A DNA stretch of 64,000 nt from Helianthus annuus. Its lineage: Eukaryota > Streptophyta > Magnoliopsida > Asterales > Asteraceae. This document shows positions 21,404 through 32,430 of this stretch, one piece after another; position 1 is the first letter of the stretch, and every line of letters starts with the position of its first letter. Under the pieces are notes generated by a model. That model saw only the letters and a program-made list of their open reading frames with translations. It searched no databases and was not told the origin of the DNA. The stretch lies in the NCBI RefSeq assembly GCF_002127325.2, contig NC_035448.2:61119751-61183750 (forward strand), written 5' to 3'. A program made the translations under genes and the position numbers.

Positions 21404-21542
21404 CCATTTTTTTAATTAATATTAAACATGTATAAAAGTATAATTAAATTAAATACTAAAATAAATAATATAGCTTACATTACATTAAAAAAAAAAAAAA
21501 AAAAAAACCTTAACTTAAAAAAAAAAAACACAAGATTGCTTA

Positions 21543-21882
21543 GGGTGGGGGGTATAATGTTCGGTGAGTGGGTGATTGAGTGGGTGTCACCGATCGGTGA
21601 CCATACCCCTTGATTGAATGAGGGTGTTTGAGTAGGAGAGAGGGTGAGAAATCGTGGAGTATTCATCGAAGTGGAGAAGGAGTGATGGAGGAGAGAGAGA
21701 GAGGAGAGAGGGAGGAGAGATTAACCAATCAAAAATTTTATAACTCAATCACCCTAGAGTGATTAATCATGCCCCCTGATTGAGTGCAAAATAGGAAGTG
21801 GAATGGGGAGTTGACATGGCATAATATTATTGGGTAGGATTTCACTCAATCACCCTAGAGTGATTAACCATACCCTCCACCC
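21543..21882. mobile_element. Tourist-like MITE (PIF/Harbinger), 340 bp
   Basis: TSD TTA on each side (21540-21542, 21883-21885). Ends are inverted: GGGTGGGGGGTATAATG and the complement of GGGTGGAGGGTATGG. Subterminal GATTGAGTG and CACTCAATCACCCTAGAGTG repeats and an internal GA-rich tract are seen. It could be moved by a Harbinger transposase such as the broken one at 27030-28345. Confidence 0.85.
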
Positions 21883-22110
21883 TTATAATTATAGCCAGCG
21901 TGAACCCGGTTAAGACAATATAGTCTGGTCGGAGTGGGACAATGGGGCTCTCTAAGTTGAAGAGTGTGATAGCCTAATACAAGAAAGTAGTCGTTCTAAA
22001 AAAATAATATATATGTCCAAAAAAATATAACATACAGATTTTGAATATTTAAAAAAAAAACTAGTCGGCACTTATGTTACATTTCTTGTTTTTTTAAGTT
22101 TTTCTTAATA

Positions 22111-22493
22111 ATGGAAGTATCTATAGAAAACCCTTATAATTTAGAAAACTTGGGAAACTCTAACCTCCTGAATTTTTTTTTAAATTACACATGTTATATA
22201 CATGTTTTTAAGGGTTTTGGGAAAAAAAAATCCAAAAAGCGCTGAGTGGATATTTAAAAAAAAAATAAACAAGTTTCTGAGGTAAAATATGTCTGACGAA
22301 TGTAACATATGTTACACCAAAACTTGTTTAGTTTTTTTTAAATATCTACTCGGCGTTTTTTTTTTATTTTTTTTTTGCCCAAAACCCTTAAAAACATGTA
22401 TATAACATGTGGAAATTTTTTCAAAAAAAAAATCGGGAGCTTTGAGTTTCCCGGTTTTCTAACCACAAGTGGGTTTTCTATACATCCTTCCCC
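22111..22493. mobile_element. Mutator-like MITE, 383 bp, almost entirely TIR
   Basis: Arms of about 170 bp pair with each other: ATGGAAGTATCTATAGAAAA on the left against GGGGAAGGATGTATAGAAAA read from the right, and both contain CATGTTATATACATGTTTTT then AAGGGTTTTGGG. The flanks carry the 10-bp repeat tttcttaata (22101-22110, 22494-22503). Confidence 0.85.
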
Positions 22494-22576
22494 TTTCTTA
22501 ATATACACATATGTATATTTTAAAAGTGACTATATACATATATGTATATGTTATACATATATGTATATATAGTCAA

Positions 22577-23457
22577 GGGTTATTGGATTTTATCACCCCT
22601 AACTATTGGTGTTTGGCGGTTGTCACCCTCAACTATCACTTTGATACCACCACCCCCAACAAAACATTTGGGTTGCGATATCACTCCTATGTTAAATAAA
22701 CTCTAACTGAGTTAGTTTTTTTGGCTGGCGTGACATATTTGTCTGACGTAGCAATGATGATGTGGCCCAAAATTAACAGATTTGATATATATAACACCGT
22801 ATTCCCCATTGACGCAGAAGAAGAAACCTTAAATAGTGAAATTCCGCCATATTTTGACGGTTAAAATTTTAAATGTTTAAGCGGATTCGTGGAGTGAATA
22901 TCTCGATCGCACATGGCACACATCACGGCGACGTCCTCCTTGCACGTGACATTAGCTGGTGCTTGTTGACACACCTGACACATCCACACCCGCTCGTGTT
23001 TGGTCTGGCCGTGAACCTAACATTAACAGTTGCAATACGGTGATAAGGTTTTGTTGGTGAACCTGACAAATGTTGGGACTGGGAGATGGGTTTTGATTTT
23101 GACCAGCCATCAAGCACTGGAGGGAACCATGGCTGATGAAGATCCAAGATTGGGACGATGGTGGACAGTTTAGCCATAGGTGGAGGTGATGGTGATGGTG
23201 ATGGTTGTGGTGGTGGTGGTGGTGGAAGGTGATGGTGGAGGTGGTGTTAAAGAGAGAGAGAAAAAAACCATCACATCATCTTTGCCATGTCAGACAAATA
23301 TGCCATGTCAGCCAAAAAAATAACTAAGTTAGAGTCTATTTAACTAAGGAGTGATACCGCAACCCAAATGTTTAGTTGGGGTGGTGGGCGTCAAAGTGAT
23401 AGTTTGGGTAGCAGCGACCAAACGCTAATAGTTAGGGGTGATGAAATCCAATAACCC
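22577..23457. mobile_element. Mutator-like non-autonomous element, 881 bp
   Basis: Terminal inverted repeats of about 190 bp begin GGGTTATTGGATTTTATCAC and its counterpart at the right. The 9-bp TSD tatagtcaa is perfect (22568-22576, 23458-23466). The middle has GGTGATGGT-type triplet repeats (23180-23245). No transposase frame. Confidence 0.92.
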
Positions 23458-23714
23458 TATAGTCAATTTTAAAATATACATATGTGTATATTACGAAAAG
23501 CTTAGAGAAAATTTGTGAACTAGAATAGTTCTCAAATTTTTCAATTACCCTAGTGTTTCTAATGTGATCGTAACCCTATATATAAATATATATACAAGAT
23601 CACTTATGTGCGTTCTAATATACACTCGAGTAAAATATACAAATAATTATTTATAAGCAACAGTTAAAGTTCAAAATTTTTACAATGATAAAAATAAACA
23701 ATATTAAGCAAAAG

Positions 23715-23932
23715 TTTTTTTTTGAACGGTAAATTTGGATAACTAACGGAACATTAGAGTATCATCGTGCCACCAGCGGAACCACCCTATCATGTTCATT
23801 ACTACTAGGCATAATACCTATATACCAATTCAAGAGAAAACCCAATAAATAACTCTCTTATAGGAATTGAACTCAGGACCTACTGATCACAAAGTCTTAT
23901 CCCATCACTAAAATGCACTAAGGTAGAAACCC
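23715..23932 (-). mobile_element. SINE copy 2 (minus strand, diverged)
   Basis: On the minus strand it has a box B-like GAGTTCAATTCC, TTGGGTTTTCTCTTGAATTG, then GGTGGCACGATGATACTC, CCAAATTTACCGTTC and an A tail (T run at 23715-23723). It matches the SINE at 24562-24787 over most of its length, in the opposite orientation. The head end is uncertain. Confidence 0.8.
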
Positions 23933-24139
23933 CTTTTCTGAGAATCGAATGTAAAACCTATTAAACAAAAGTTAAATTCAAAATTTTTACAATGATAAAA
24001 AAATAAACAATATATTTTACTTTATAAGAAAAAGTGTAGACATCGAGAAATCTCAAGATAGTATTTTAAATAAGCTTCAAGTTCCAACATGAAAGAGACC
24101 TAAGGCTGCTTCTTGATTTGGGCAATCCAATAAAATTCT

Positions 24140-24306
24140 CTTCAAACGACGAACTACATTTTTAGCAGAAAAGCGAATATATACTAGAATTTCTATAATC
24201 TTCAAACGAACAACTACAGTTTTAGCAGTAAAGGAAAAAAAAACAAAAAACAAAAAACAACTCAAGTTAAATGAATATATACTAGAATTTCTATAAGCTT
24301 CGAGAT
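24140..24306 (+). repeat. Duplicated segment of about 100 bp
   Basis: GAATATATACTAGAATTTCT is found at 24173 and 24272, and CTTCAAACGA(C/A)(G/C)AACTACA at 24141 and 24203. The copies are separated by an AAAC-rich run. No gene seen at 23935-24560. Confidence 0.7.
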
Positions 24307-24561
24307 TGTGAAATTAGATTAACTAGTGGGTTTCATCTGTGTTCCGTGACGGAAACGAACCGATTTTTTAATAAGTTTTGAAATAAAAACATAGACGTAA
24401 TAGTTAAAATAACATTAATGGTTAAAATTGTTAGCTTGAGAGCTTCACATAATAGTTTTAACTTGCTTTCATTTAAATCCTAACAATTTTAACCATTCCA
24501 CTACATGTAAACACTATATATCGTCTTTACAGTGCCACCAACCTACCCCACACTACCCATA

Positions 24562-24787
24562 GCATTATAGCCTAGTGGTATTGGGGGTGAGATAAGGCTT
24601 ATGACCATTAGGTCATGGGTTCGATTCCCACAAAGGGGGTTTTCCCAGATTTATTGGGTTTCCTCCTGAATTGGTGTATAGGCATTATTGCCTAGTGGAG
24701 ATGGATATGATCGGATGGTTCTGCTGGTGGCACGATGATACTCCAGTGATCCGTCAGTGATCCAAATTTGCCGTTCAAAAAAAAAAA
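24562..24787 (+). mobile_element. tRNA-type SINE copy 1
   Basis: A pol III box A (TAGCCTAGTGGT, 24568-24579) and box B (GGGTTCGATTCCC, 24617-24629) stand at the head of about 215 bp, which ends in GGTGGCACGATGATACTCCA, CCAAATTTGCCGTTC and an A-tract (24777-24787). This is the layout of a tRNA-derived plant SINE. No target duplication was found. Confidence 0.88.
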
Positions 24788-24939
24788 TGATGCACCGTAG
24801 CAACTATAGGTAAAGTAACTAGTATTTGAAAATTGAAAAACAAAATACGAAAAAGAGAAAAGGTGATTTAACCATTTCAACAATGATTATGGGTAGTCAT
24901 AAAACCCTTTAGGTGGATGTGTAGTCATAAAGCTTCTTA

Positions 24940-26888
24940 GGGGGTGTTATATGATAAGTGACGACATATGTTATAGAGGGGCTTTATGTGCTTTAGGGTG
25001 AACGGGACGCCTGCGGGGAGGGGTGCGGTGATTGAGTTCCCCGCTCGGGAACACCGCCGCCGACCCCTCGGGGAGGCTAAGCGGGGTGTGGTCAGCGGCA
25101 TTGATTCACCGCACAAGATTTCAAAGGTTTTGATTTTTTGAACGTTAGGCAACGGTTGTGAACCAAAAAATTAAAAAAAAAAATCAATTTTAACCTATAA
25201 ATACCCCATAAAATCTAATTTTTTACCACACAAATTTTCAATCTTATTCCTCTAAAATTCTTTCAAATATAACACAAAGCCAAACTGAGCAATGGCGAAC
25301 CAACCCCGCGAAGCCAAGAAAAAGTCCGTCGGCTCTAACACTAAGGGACGCGGCTCGCAATCGTCTCGTGGTGGTTCGAGCGGTGCAAGTGCACAACCAC
25401 AACCACCTTTCGGATATACTACACAACCCCCGTTTTTTTACCCACAACCTTCACACCCATCCTTTTACAACACCCAACCACAACCCTCTTTCGGCTATTT
25501 CCAAAATTTGTTATCAATGGATCCTCAAGGCCCCGCCTTTGACCCGTTTAGTTTTCGTTCCCCACAAGTTCCATCTCCACGAGAAAATGTTGAACGTCCT
25601 CTACCTATTTACGAGGACGAGGACGAGGAAGTAGTGCCCGAAACTCAAAATTTGGGCGACTATGAAGATGACACCGGCGACGATGAATATAATGTGAATG
25701 AAGACGCTGGCAACGAAGAAGATGACGCTAGGGGTAAAAAGGCAAAAATGGAGCGCCAATCTTGGTCAAAATACCAAGAAGAGGCGTTGGCGAAGGCGTG
25801 GGTACATTGCTCTACCGACAAAAAGAAGGGCAATCAACAAACCCGCGATGGTTTTTGGCGTAAGATTTTAGATCATTATAACGCCACCGTTGGTAGAAGT
25901 AACCGGACCATGCATCAAGTACGGTCTAAATGGATACCGATGATAACGAAAATAAACTATTTCAACGGCCTATACCAACAAGCGGTAAAAATTATATTTT
26001 TTAACGTTGTATATTTTTTAAATTTGTTTACTAAGTTCATATGTTTTTAACACTTGTTATTTTATAATATGTAGGATAGCACACGAGATAGCGGGTGTGA
26101 CGATCTCAACGTGATGAAAATCGCTTTAAAGGATTTTCAAAATAAATATTCGAGCGGTTTTCAACATGTCGAGGCATGGGAGGTCGTTCGAAAACACGAC
26201 AAATGGGCCCAAGTCCCATTGTTGGGTGAGGAAGGAGAAGGTTCGGCACAAAAAAGAAAGACCGTTGACACGGACCCTTCCATACCCGATATGAACGAAG
26301 ACCCCTCGCCACAAAGAACACAACGGCGAGACAAGCGTCAAGCAACATCGTCCGAGGGCTCGGCTGAGTTGGCGGCACAATTCAAAGAGTACACCGCCAT
26401 GAAAGAAGCGAAACACGTGAGTGAGATGGAGGCGATTGAATTGAGAAAGAAAAGAGAGTCGGAGGCTCGCGATCTCATAACGGAACAACGCGAGACGATG
26501 AGAAACTACGCGCACGATCGAGATATGAAAACATTCCTCAAGCCGCAGGACGGTTCTCCGCCGAAAATGTTGCCGTTCATACTCGTCTGAAAGCGCGAGA
26601 TCGCTAACAAGTACGGGTGGCCGTGCAATTTCTAAAATTTTTATGTAGTATTGCGATGTAATTTTTATTTTATTAAATGAAATGTAATTTTTTATTTTAT
26701 GTAATGTTTTACTTTTTATAAAAATATTTTCTTAATTAAAAAAATAAAAAAACAAGTCCCCCAAGAGAGGAGTGTCGCCATCAAATTGAGGGTGTGGGGG
26801 TAGTTAAGTAGAGAGTTGACGTGGCGCGTGCTGATTGGCTGTGGATAAGAGAGGTCACTCCCCACTTAGAGGAGTGCCCCTTACACCC
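24940..26888. mobile_element. Possible Harbinger element ends around the Myb/SANT gene
   Basis: TTA lies on both sides (24937-24939, 26889-26891) of GGGGGTGTTATATG at the left and, as complement, GGGTGTAAGGGGCAC at the right. The ends match each other only in part. If true, the element holds the Myb/SANT gene alone and the transposase belongs to a neighbour; if not, both are one element with unseen ends. Confidence 0.35.
25292..26590 (+). CDS. Myb/SANT-like PIF/Harbinger accessory protein, two exons
   Basis: Proposed exons are 25292-25984 and 26075-26590, with a 90-bp GT...AG intron in phase 0, giving 402 residues. Start MANQPREAKKK. Residues 30-100 are rich in Pro, Gln, Phe and Tyr; an acidic stretch follows (about 105-150). 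The Myb/SANT-like domain is at about 155-235 (RQSWSKYQEEALAKAWVHCS, WRKILDHYN, RSNRTMHQVRSKW). The second exon has the NAM-associated type C-terminal region (KYSSGFQHVEAWEVVRKHDK) and a charged helix (about 330-385). In PIF/Harbinger elements such a protein helps the transposase enter the nucleus and bind DNA. The frame is intact. It points toward the broken transposase at 27030-28345. Plant annotations sometimes give this family the misleading name glutathione S-transferase T3-like. Confidence 0.85.
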
Positions 26889-27029
26889 TTATATCACAAG
26901 AAGGTGCAGTCATAAATCTCCATACTCATCATTACCTAATCATTAATTTTCTTTTTTTTTTCATTTAATCTCTAATTTATTTAAAAACACTTTTATCAAA
27001 TTTAAAAAAAAAAAGATTACAATTAAAAA

Positions 27030-28345
27030 AACAATACATTTAATCTTCGTCGTCATCGTCGTTCTCTCCTTCCTCTTTGTTTTTTTCATCATCCAAACCT
27101 CCGTCTGCAAAGTTCCCAGCTTCGAATTCTTCTACTTTTTCTTCCTCGTAGTTTTCATCATCCAAATCTGCCTTTAACGCGTTATGTATTTCCTTAGATC
27201 GCAATAGTTGAGCATTTAAGATTCTTTATTCCATTGTTGCTTGCGTTCCTTCAACATCTTCTGGAAAATAGTTGTGCCATATTGCTTTTCCATCGTCTTC
27301 TATAATCATATTATGCAAGCATACATGACCATTCGAATTCTATCCTTATCCCACATACGATAAGGATTTCTAATAAATTGTCATCGTTGTTGAAGAACCC
27401 CGAAACACCTCTTAATGTCCTTTCGCGAAGACTCTTGTGTAGTCTTTTAAAATATTGTCTTTCCACATCGAGCGTTTCAGAAAACGTTTTCACATTGTTC
27501 GAATACCCCGGTTTATACCATCACCCAAATAGTATCCATGCTCGTAGTCATTCCCGTTTGCATGGAAACCAGCTTTCGGTATCGTGCTAGAAGTGTAGCC
27601 CTTTAACAACGGTGAACACTCGAATGTATTAATATCATTCATACACCCGGCTAGACCAAAGAAAGCCGACAAACCCGAAGGTCGTATGACGCAACCGCTT
27701 GTAAAACCAAAGCTGGTCCTTTCTGGTCACCGCGTGTATATTGACATCGCCATGCAGTTGGACAATTATACCAACGCCATTGACGACAGTCCCATCTACC
27801 AATCATGCCGGGTATTCCATGCTTTTCTAAATGGATCTCGTATATTTGTTGAAGGTCGTTCCAAGTATGATTTTTTAAGTAATGTTTTCCATATAACTTG
27901 TATATACCTAAAAATTAAAAATTTAATATAAAAGTTTTACTAGTATTGTACTTTAAAATAAAATTGAGTATATAAAAGTGAGTAAAAAAATACCAAAGCA
28001 GAATTGTTCCACGCTATCTTGTGTTGTTTTCTCCCCCAAATTCAAATACTCGTCGTTGATATCGTACGTGTTTCCGTAGGCGAGTATACGTAAAGCAGAA
28101 GTTACCTTTTGAATTGAGGTGAACCCCAGATACCCTCTTGCATCCATTCTTTGCTTATCGGGCCCATGATCCGGTGTGGGATCAAAATAATCTTTCATCA
28201 AAGACTCGTTTGCGGCTTCACAGTCTCGCAAGGTAAAAGTGCGCCTAAAAATGGGGTGTGGAGGAGAACGGCTAACGTGTTGCATGACTTGTATCGCGAG
28301 GGTGCATGCACTCGTTGAAGTTATTGTTAGGAAAGATATATGCAA
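27030..28345 (-). pseudogene. PIF/Harbinger transposase, broken
   Basis: On the minus strand the N-terminal part (about 28240-27998) reads PIFRRTFTLRDCEAANESLM and LRILAYGNTYDINDEYLNLG. A likely intron (about 27997-27912) follows. The next exon contains WNDLQQIYEIHLEKHGIPGM, a DDE-domain start with WDCRQWRWYNCPTAW and YTRGDQKGPALVLQAVAS. After a frameshift near 27640 it continues FFGLAGCMNDINTFECSPLL with the second catalytic Asp, then NDYEHGYYLGDGI. Further frameshifts and stops occur before an acidic tail near 27030. It would have cut and moved Harbinger elements and Tourist MITEs; it cannot now. Confidence 0.85.
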
Positions 28346-28780
28346 TGTGTTAGGATTATCAATTTCGATGTGTAATCTGAAAATGCCAATCCGACTAACC
28401 TTGTTACACTCATTAAGTTCAAGTGGAGAGGAAAAAAAAGATGGTATAACAAACTTATTTGTTAGCAGATCATTTGAACATGTCAGTTTGTTGCTTATTC
28501 AAACTTATGTACTAACAAACTCTTCATATATAAAACCAGATATAGAATTTTGATAGTTCATAGCTAAGTAAAAGGGTGAAGCTGTATTATACCTGATTCG
28601 CACATTGCTCAAAAGATTCTGGCCACATCTATCATTCATAGGGTTGAAGAGGGCTCAATAAAAGGTCTACAGATATCCAACGTAACATTGAAACATCACC
28701 GATAAACACAATGACAAAAAACCGCACATGCCAGCAACTAATCACTTGCTATGTCACAAGATAAAGACGAGTGAGAACTG
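28346..28780. other. No feature recognised
   Basis: AT-rich sequence with no credible ORF, repeat or RNA that I can name. The transposase start may extend a little way into it from the left. Confidence 0.5.
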
Positions 28781-29070
28781 AGAAGGGTCGATGTCCAACC
28801 GTCAAAGGGGGTGAGACTGAGAAGGAGCATTATACCCACAATCATAGGTGGGTGAGAAGGGTCGATGTGTTTCCATCATAGGAATATAAAGGGTCAATGG
28901 GCAACCGGGAGAGAAGGGTCGACGAGCAAAGGGGGGAGAAGGGTAGATGTGCAACCACAACCAGGGAGAAGGGTCGATGTGCAACCCAGGGTGAAGGGTC
29001 AATGCACAACCGGATGAATTAACACTAGGATCAATGCCCAACCATCAAAAGGCGTGTGAGAAGGGTCACG
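28780..29070 (+). repeat. Degenerate minisatellite, GAGAAGGGTCGATGTGCAACC type
   Basis: About ten units of 20-45 bases share GAGAAGGGTCGATG and GCAACC, for example near 28850, 28910, 28940, 28968 and 28990. Frames through it are repeat artefacts. 29071-29793 has no recognised feature. Confidence 0.8.
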
Positions 29071-29793
29071 GTTCTAGCATAGGATGAATGAAACACCGAA
29101 GAACATTCTGCCTACATAAATCTTCAACAAACTATTGTGGTTTTTAATCAACAAACAACAGAACTAAACCAAATAAGGCAACCATTCAATCTTGACACTG
29201 TAATCTCAGTAGAACTAAAAAGAAAGAAACAATTAAACACAAAGGAGAGACTAACCATTCCATTCATTCACCTTATGAAACTCACCAATTACATACCCTG
29301 TGATAAGGGATTGATCAGGGTTTTACAAGTATATATGCATGGGCAAAACTAGAGGAGATCCATGGCCCGACAATCTTTTCTTAATAGAGGTATCTAACAG
29401 GTTTGACATCCCAAATTGTTCTTGTGATAATAAGCGATGTACACTAATTTTGTTATACTAATCACCGAACTTGCTTCATTCGAACCCATATTGGAACTGA
29501 TAAGTGCTGCTGCAAAATAAACTAATTTAAAAATGGGACAACATGCTCAATAAGGCATGAGTTCTAATATCACCTCGTAGGAACGCCCACGAATTTGATC
29601 AATTACTATTCGCGCTGTGTGACCAAACATAGATATATGTTGACCTAATTAAAACGTATACTTCTGCCGTTCACTTATTTAACATAAAGTTCACCACCTG
29701 CTAATCAATGATAAATATATATATATATTATTACACATAAACATAAACAATCGTTTTTTTATGAAATATAGGAATCTAGATTTTATAAAAGAC

Positions 29794-29967
29794 GGTCAAG
29801 GGAGCTCCCTTCAGTCCAAGCACAGAAAGAAAAAGGTTAGATCTGACTCCCGCATCATTCACGCATTCACAATAGGTCCTTCCTATTGTGTTTGTATGAA
29901 TGAGTCGGCAGCAAATCCGTACCCTCTATCTCCCTATGAGTGGACTGAAGGGAACTCCCTTTGAACC
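29794..29967 (-). ncRNA. MIR319: MIR319 precursor hairpin
   Basis: The minus strand forms a long imperfect hairpin of 174 nt. The 3' arm carries the 21-nt miR319 (29799-29819). The 5' arm (about 29938-29961; AAGGGAGTTCCCTTCAGTCC) pairs with it. The stem continues through TGAATG/CATTCA pairs to a terminal helix ACAATAGG-tcctt-CCTATTGT. The long stem with the mature RNA near its base on the 3' arm is the known MIR319/MIR159 form, which is cut from the loop towards the base. miR319 directs cleavage of mRNAs for CIN-type TCP transcription factors and so acts in leaf and petal growth. This is the only host gene I can name with confidence. Its promoter appears to be at about 30950. Confidence 0.95.
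29799..29819 (-). ncRNA. miR319: Mature miR319
   Basis: 21 nt on the minus strand, beginning TTGGACTGAAGG and ending GAGCTCCCT. It matches, as far as I recall it, the Arabidopsis miR319a/b sequence at every base. Confidence 0.95.
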
Positions 29968-30922
29968 ACTTTCAATAAAATATACAAAGATGTAAACAAA
30001 CATATGAATACATATGTAACTCCAGTTCATAAAGAATTTAACCCTAGGGTTAATCGGGCTAGATGTTTCTAACGAAATGAAAATAATGAAAAAAAAATAT
30101 AAGTTTTAAAAGTGTCCAAGAAAACCCTAGAGAGAACGTATGATTAAACCACTAATTCAGGGTTCCAGAAAATTAAATATTAAAATTTTATTACAAAATT
30201 AAAATAATTCCAACAACAATAATGGAGTGAATTTGGGGACAGTCTAAATCTTGTAATCTAATTAAGCCCTAAATAATTATAATTTTAGAATAAAGTTGAA
30301 GCCAATAATTGCAAAAAAAAAAAAAATAAATAAATAAAGACAGGATGATCTTTCTATTTGTGCAAGTAAGAATAATTTAGCCTTTTATCAGCTAAAAAAA
30401 TCAAACTATTCGATGATTTTAAGGAAAATAAAGTTGAAAACAAACTTAATATCAAACAGAAAATAACTAGTAACTACAGCACCAAGAACCACATATTGGT
30501 AACCTGCTGTCAAGAAACCCTAACCCTAAAGAAAAAAAGAAAAAGAAAAATAAAAACCAAAAATCACTTAAATATCAAAAATACCACCATAAAAACCACT
30601 TAAACTTAGTCTACCCATATCATAATAACAAGTAACTAAAGAAAATGATCATAGATTATGAAAACAATTGTGTCACATAAGATCATGCATCACAAATGGG
30701 GTCTTTATGTGTTTGGAACAGAAAGCTATAGCTTACAGAAGAAAACTTAAGGGTTTTTGATGGGTGAACCCGCCATTGATGTATCTGATTTTGAAGATCT
30801 GGTTGCAGACATAAAAGATTTGGAGAAGTTGAACACCAAAGAAGTGAAAATTGGAGTAAAAAGGAAGAAAGAAAATAGGAAAATAGTAATAATAATGACG
30901 AGAAATGAAGGGTGAGAGCAGA
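29968..30922 (-). ncRNA. Inferred 5' part of the pri-miR319 transcript
   Basis: The span from the likely start site (about 30915-30922, from the TATA box) to the hairpin is about 0.95 kb, a usual size. It starts with a CT-rich leader and holds no long ORF. The minus-strand frame at 30683-30928 begins at GTG inside the leader and is not taken as a gene. Introns cannot be excluded. The extent is an inference. Confidence 0.55.
30747..30812 (-). CDS. Short leader ORF of pri-miR319, miPEP candidate (21 aa)
   Basis: The first ATG I find after the inferred start site opens a 21-codon frame that starts MSATRSSKSDTSM and ends at TAA. Plant primary microRNA transcripts can encode short regulatory peptides (miPEPs) from their first ORF; this is known for several families. 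The peptide is Ser-rich and basic. Nothing except its position supports function, and a chance ORF of this size is common. Confidence 0.35.
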   Translation of the reverse strand: MSATRSSKSDTSMAGSPIKNP

Positions 30923-30945
30923 AATCACGGAAGGGAAAACTGGGG

Positions 30946-30952
30946 TTTTATA
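30946..30952 (-). promoter_or_regulatory. TATA box of the MIR319 gene
   Basis: TATAAAA on the minus strand, in CTTCTATAAAACCCC, about 30 bases before a CT-rich leader and about 980 bases before the hairpin, on the correct strand. Confidence 0.65.
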
Positions 30953-30999
30953 GAAGCGGATGAAAGATGATGGGTCGCTGTCCTCATGAGAGTTTGAAG

Positions 31000-31740
31000 T
31001 TTTCTGAATAAATTAAATTAAAAATAAAATTTAAAAGACAGACATGAAATAAGATCTTTACCAATCTAGCTGAGATAAAGTTACTTTCGTTTTCTGCTTT
31101 TATTGTCTACAAGTACACGCGCGCGTGTGTATGGATGGATATGCATACAAATTCCTATTATTGAAGTTTCTATCTCACACTTGATTTGTGGATGATTTGT
31201 ATATGCATTTTACCATTCTCACATCACATCGTATTTTCACATTCATTTTCACTCTATCTTTCTATATATTTCTATATTGATAGAGGGGATAAGTGTGTGA
31301 ATATTAACTTCCTTTATATATAAATGTGATGTATGTGCATCCAATGCAAATACCTTTTAGAGAAGTTCCTATCTCATACTTCATTCGCGGATGACTTCAT
31401 TTAGAGAAAATTCTTATTTTCGTCAATGAGGTTTGATCAAATATACCACTATGGTTTATTCTATATTCTTGTGCTCCTTTCGTCCTTAACATTTCCGTGA
31501 CATGTCTGATTCATCCAAATTGCTAATTCCCTTTAAGAAAGTTTATTAAGAAGTAAAATTGTCATTTTAGATGTCTTTCATATTTTTTAGAGTAAAAACT
31601 GTCATTTCCGTCCTATGATTTAGTAAAAGAATGTCACTTTCATCTAATAGTTTCTTTTGTCATACAAAAGCGTATGACATAAGGTGTAAATTTATGCATA
31701 TCTTATGATAGACATGATGTACAAGACGAACATGTACAAA
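31000..31740. other. No gene seen; one diverged duplication
   Basis: AT-rich. Related segments AGTTTCTATCTCACACTTGA and AGTTCCTATCTCATACTTCA (about 31165 and 31363), each followed by a GGATGA word, are the only repeat noticed. A short CGCG run sits near 31120. Confidence 0.5.
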
Positions 31741-32430
31741 CTTTCATTCGTTCAAATTGCTGGTGTGACCTCGAAATATTCGGGGATATCATAGTCGCTC
31801 TTCTGTTGCATCTAGATATATGGCTTAATGGTCTTGAATCTTGCGTTGATAGATTGCCAAAGTTCGAGATTTCGGGTCTTTATATTGATTATTCATTCGA
31901 GGATATCATAGTCGCTCTTCTGCTGCATCTAGATATATGCTGACCTAGACACTATGATATCTTTTCAAAAGAGTCAAATAGGCCAAAAACCCTGTATTGA
32001 AGAAGCTTTCATGGAGAGTCATTCAAATGCGCAAAAAGGCATAAATCGTACCGTTTTTTGTATCTGTCTTAGCTCTCGTTAGATATTGGCATCTCTGTTG
32101 TATGGAAGTACTGACCTAATCATCAATTATTTATCATTGAAAAACAAAACGAATGAAGTCAATATACTCACCTGTTATGAGGAACCTTTGTGCATACCTT
32201 GATCGCGGGGGTATGTCCTGACGTGGGACTCACAGGCGTAATGTCCTATTTCTATAGCTTGTGTGGAGGCCATCCTAATTTATGTCAATATTACCGAAAC
32301 ATGATAACAAGTTCACCGAAAGCATGTTGAAAGAAGGATGCATGGATTTAAGAGGACAAACATACTGACAGCTTTTTCTTGTGCATCGATTAGCTAAAAA
32401 GAGAATTTAAAAGAACTGACAAGTGTTGAC
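31740..32430 (+). mobile_element. Relic of a Sirevirus-like 3' noncoding region
   Basis: TATGGAAGTACTGACCTA (about 32101), TATACTCACCTGT (about 32163) and GACAAACATACTGACA (about 32363) recur in the order and sense seen in the conserved blocks of elements A and B. The rest is much diverged and the hairpin arms are lost. A direct duplication of about 40 bp (GGATATCATAGTCGCTCTTC) is at 31783 and 31899. No LTR boundary was found. Confidence 0.6.

Noticed and set aside
24568..24640. tRNA gene
   Set aside because: Boxes A and B are present but there is no cloverleaf or acceptor stem, and the A tail and second copy show a SINE.
28802..29041. His/Pro/Ser-rich frame on the minus strand
   Set aside because: It is a translation of the minisatellite.
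30683..30928. 81-codon minus-strand frame in the MIR319 leader
   Set aside because: It begins at GTG, is Leu/Ser/Phe-rich from a CT-rich leader and has no recognisable domain.
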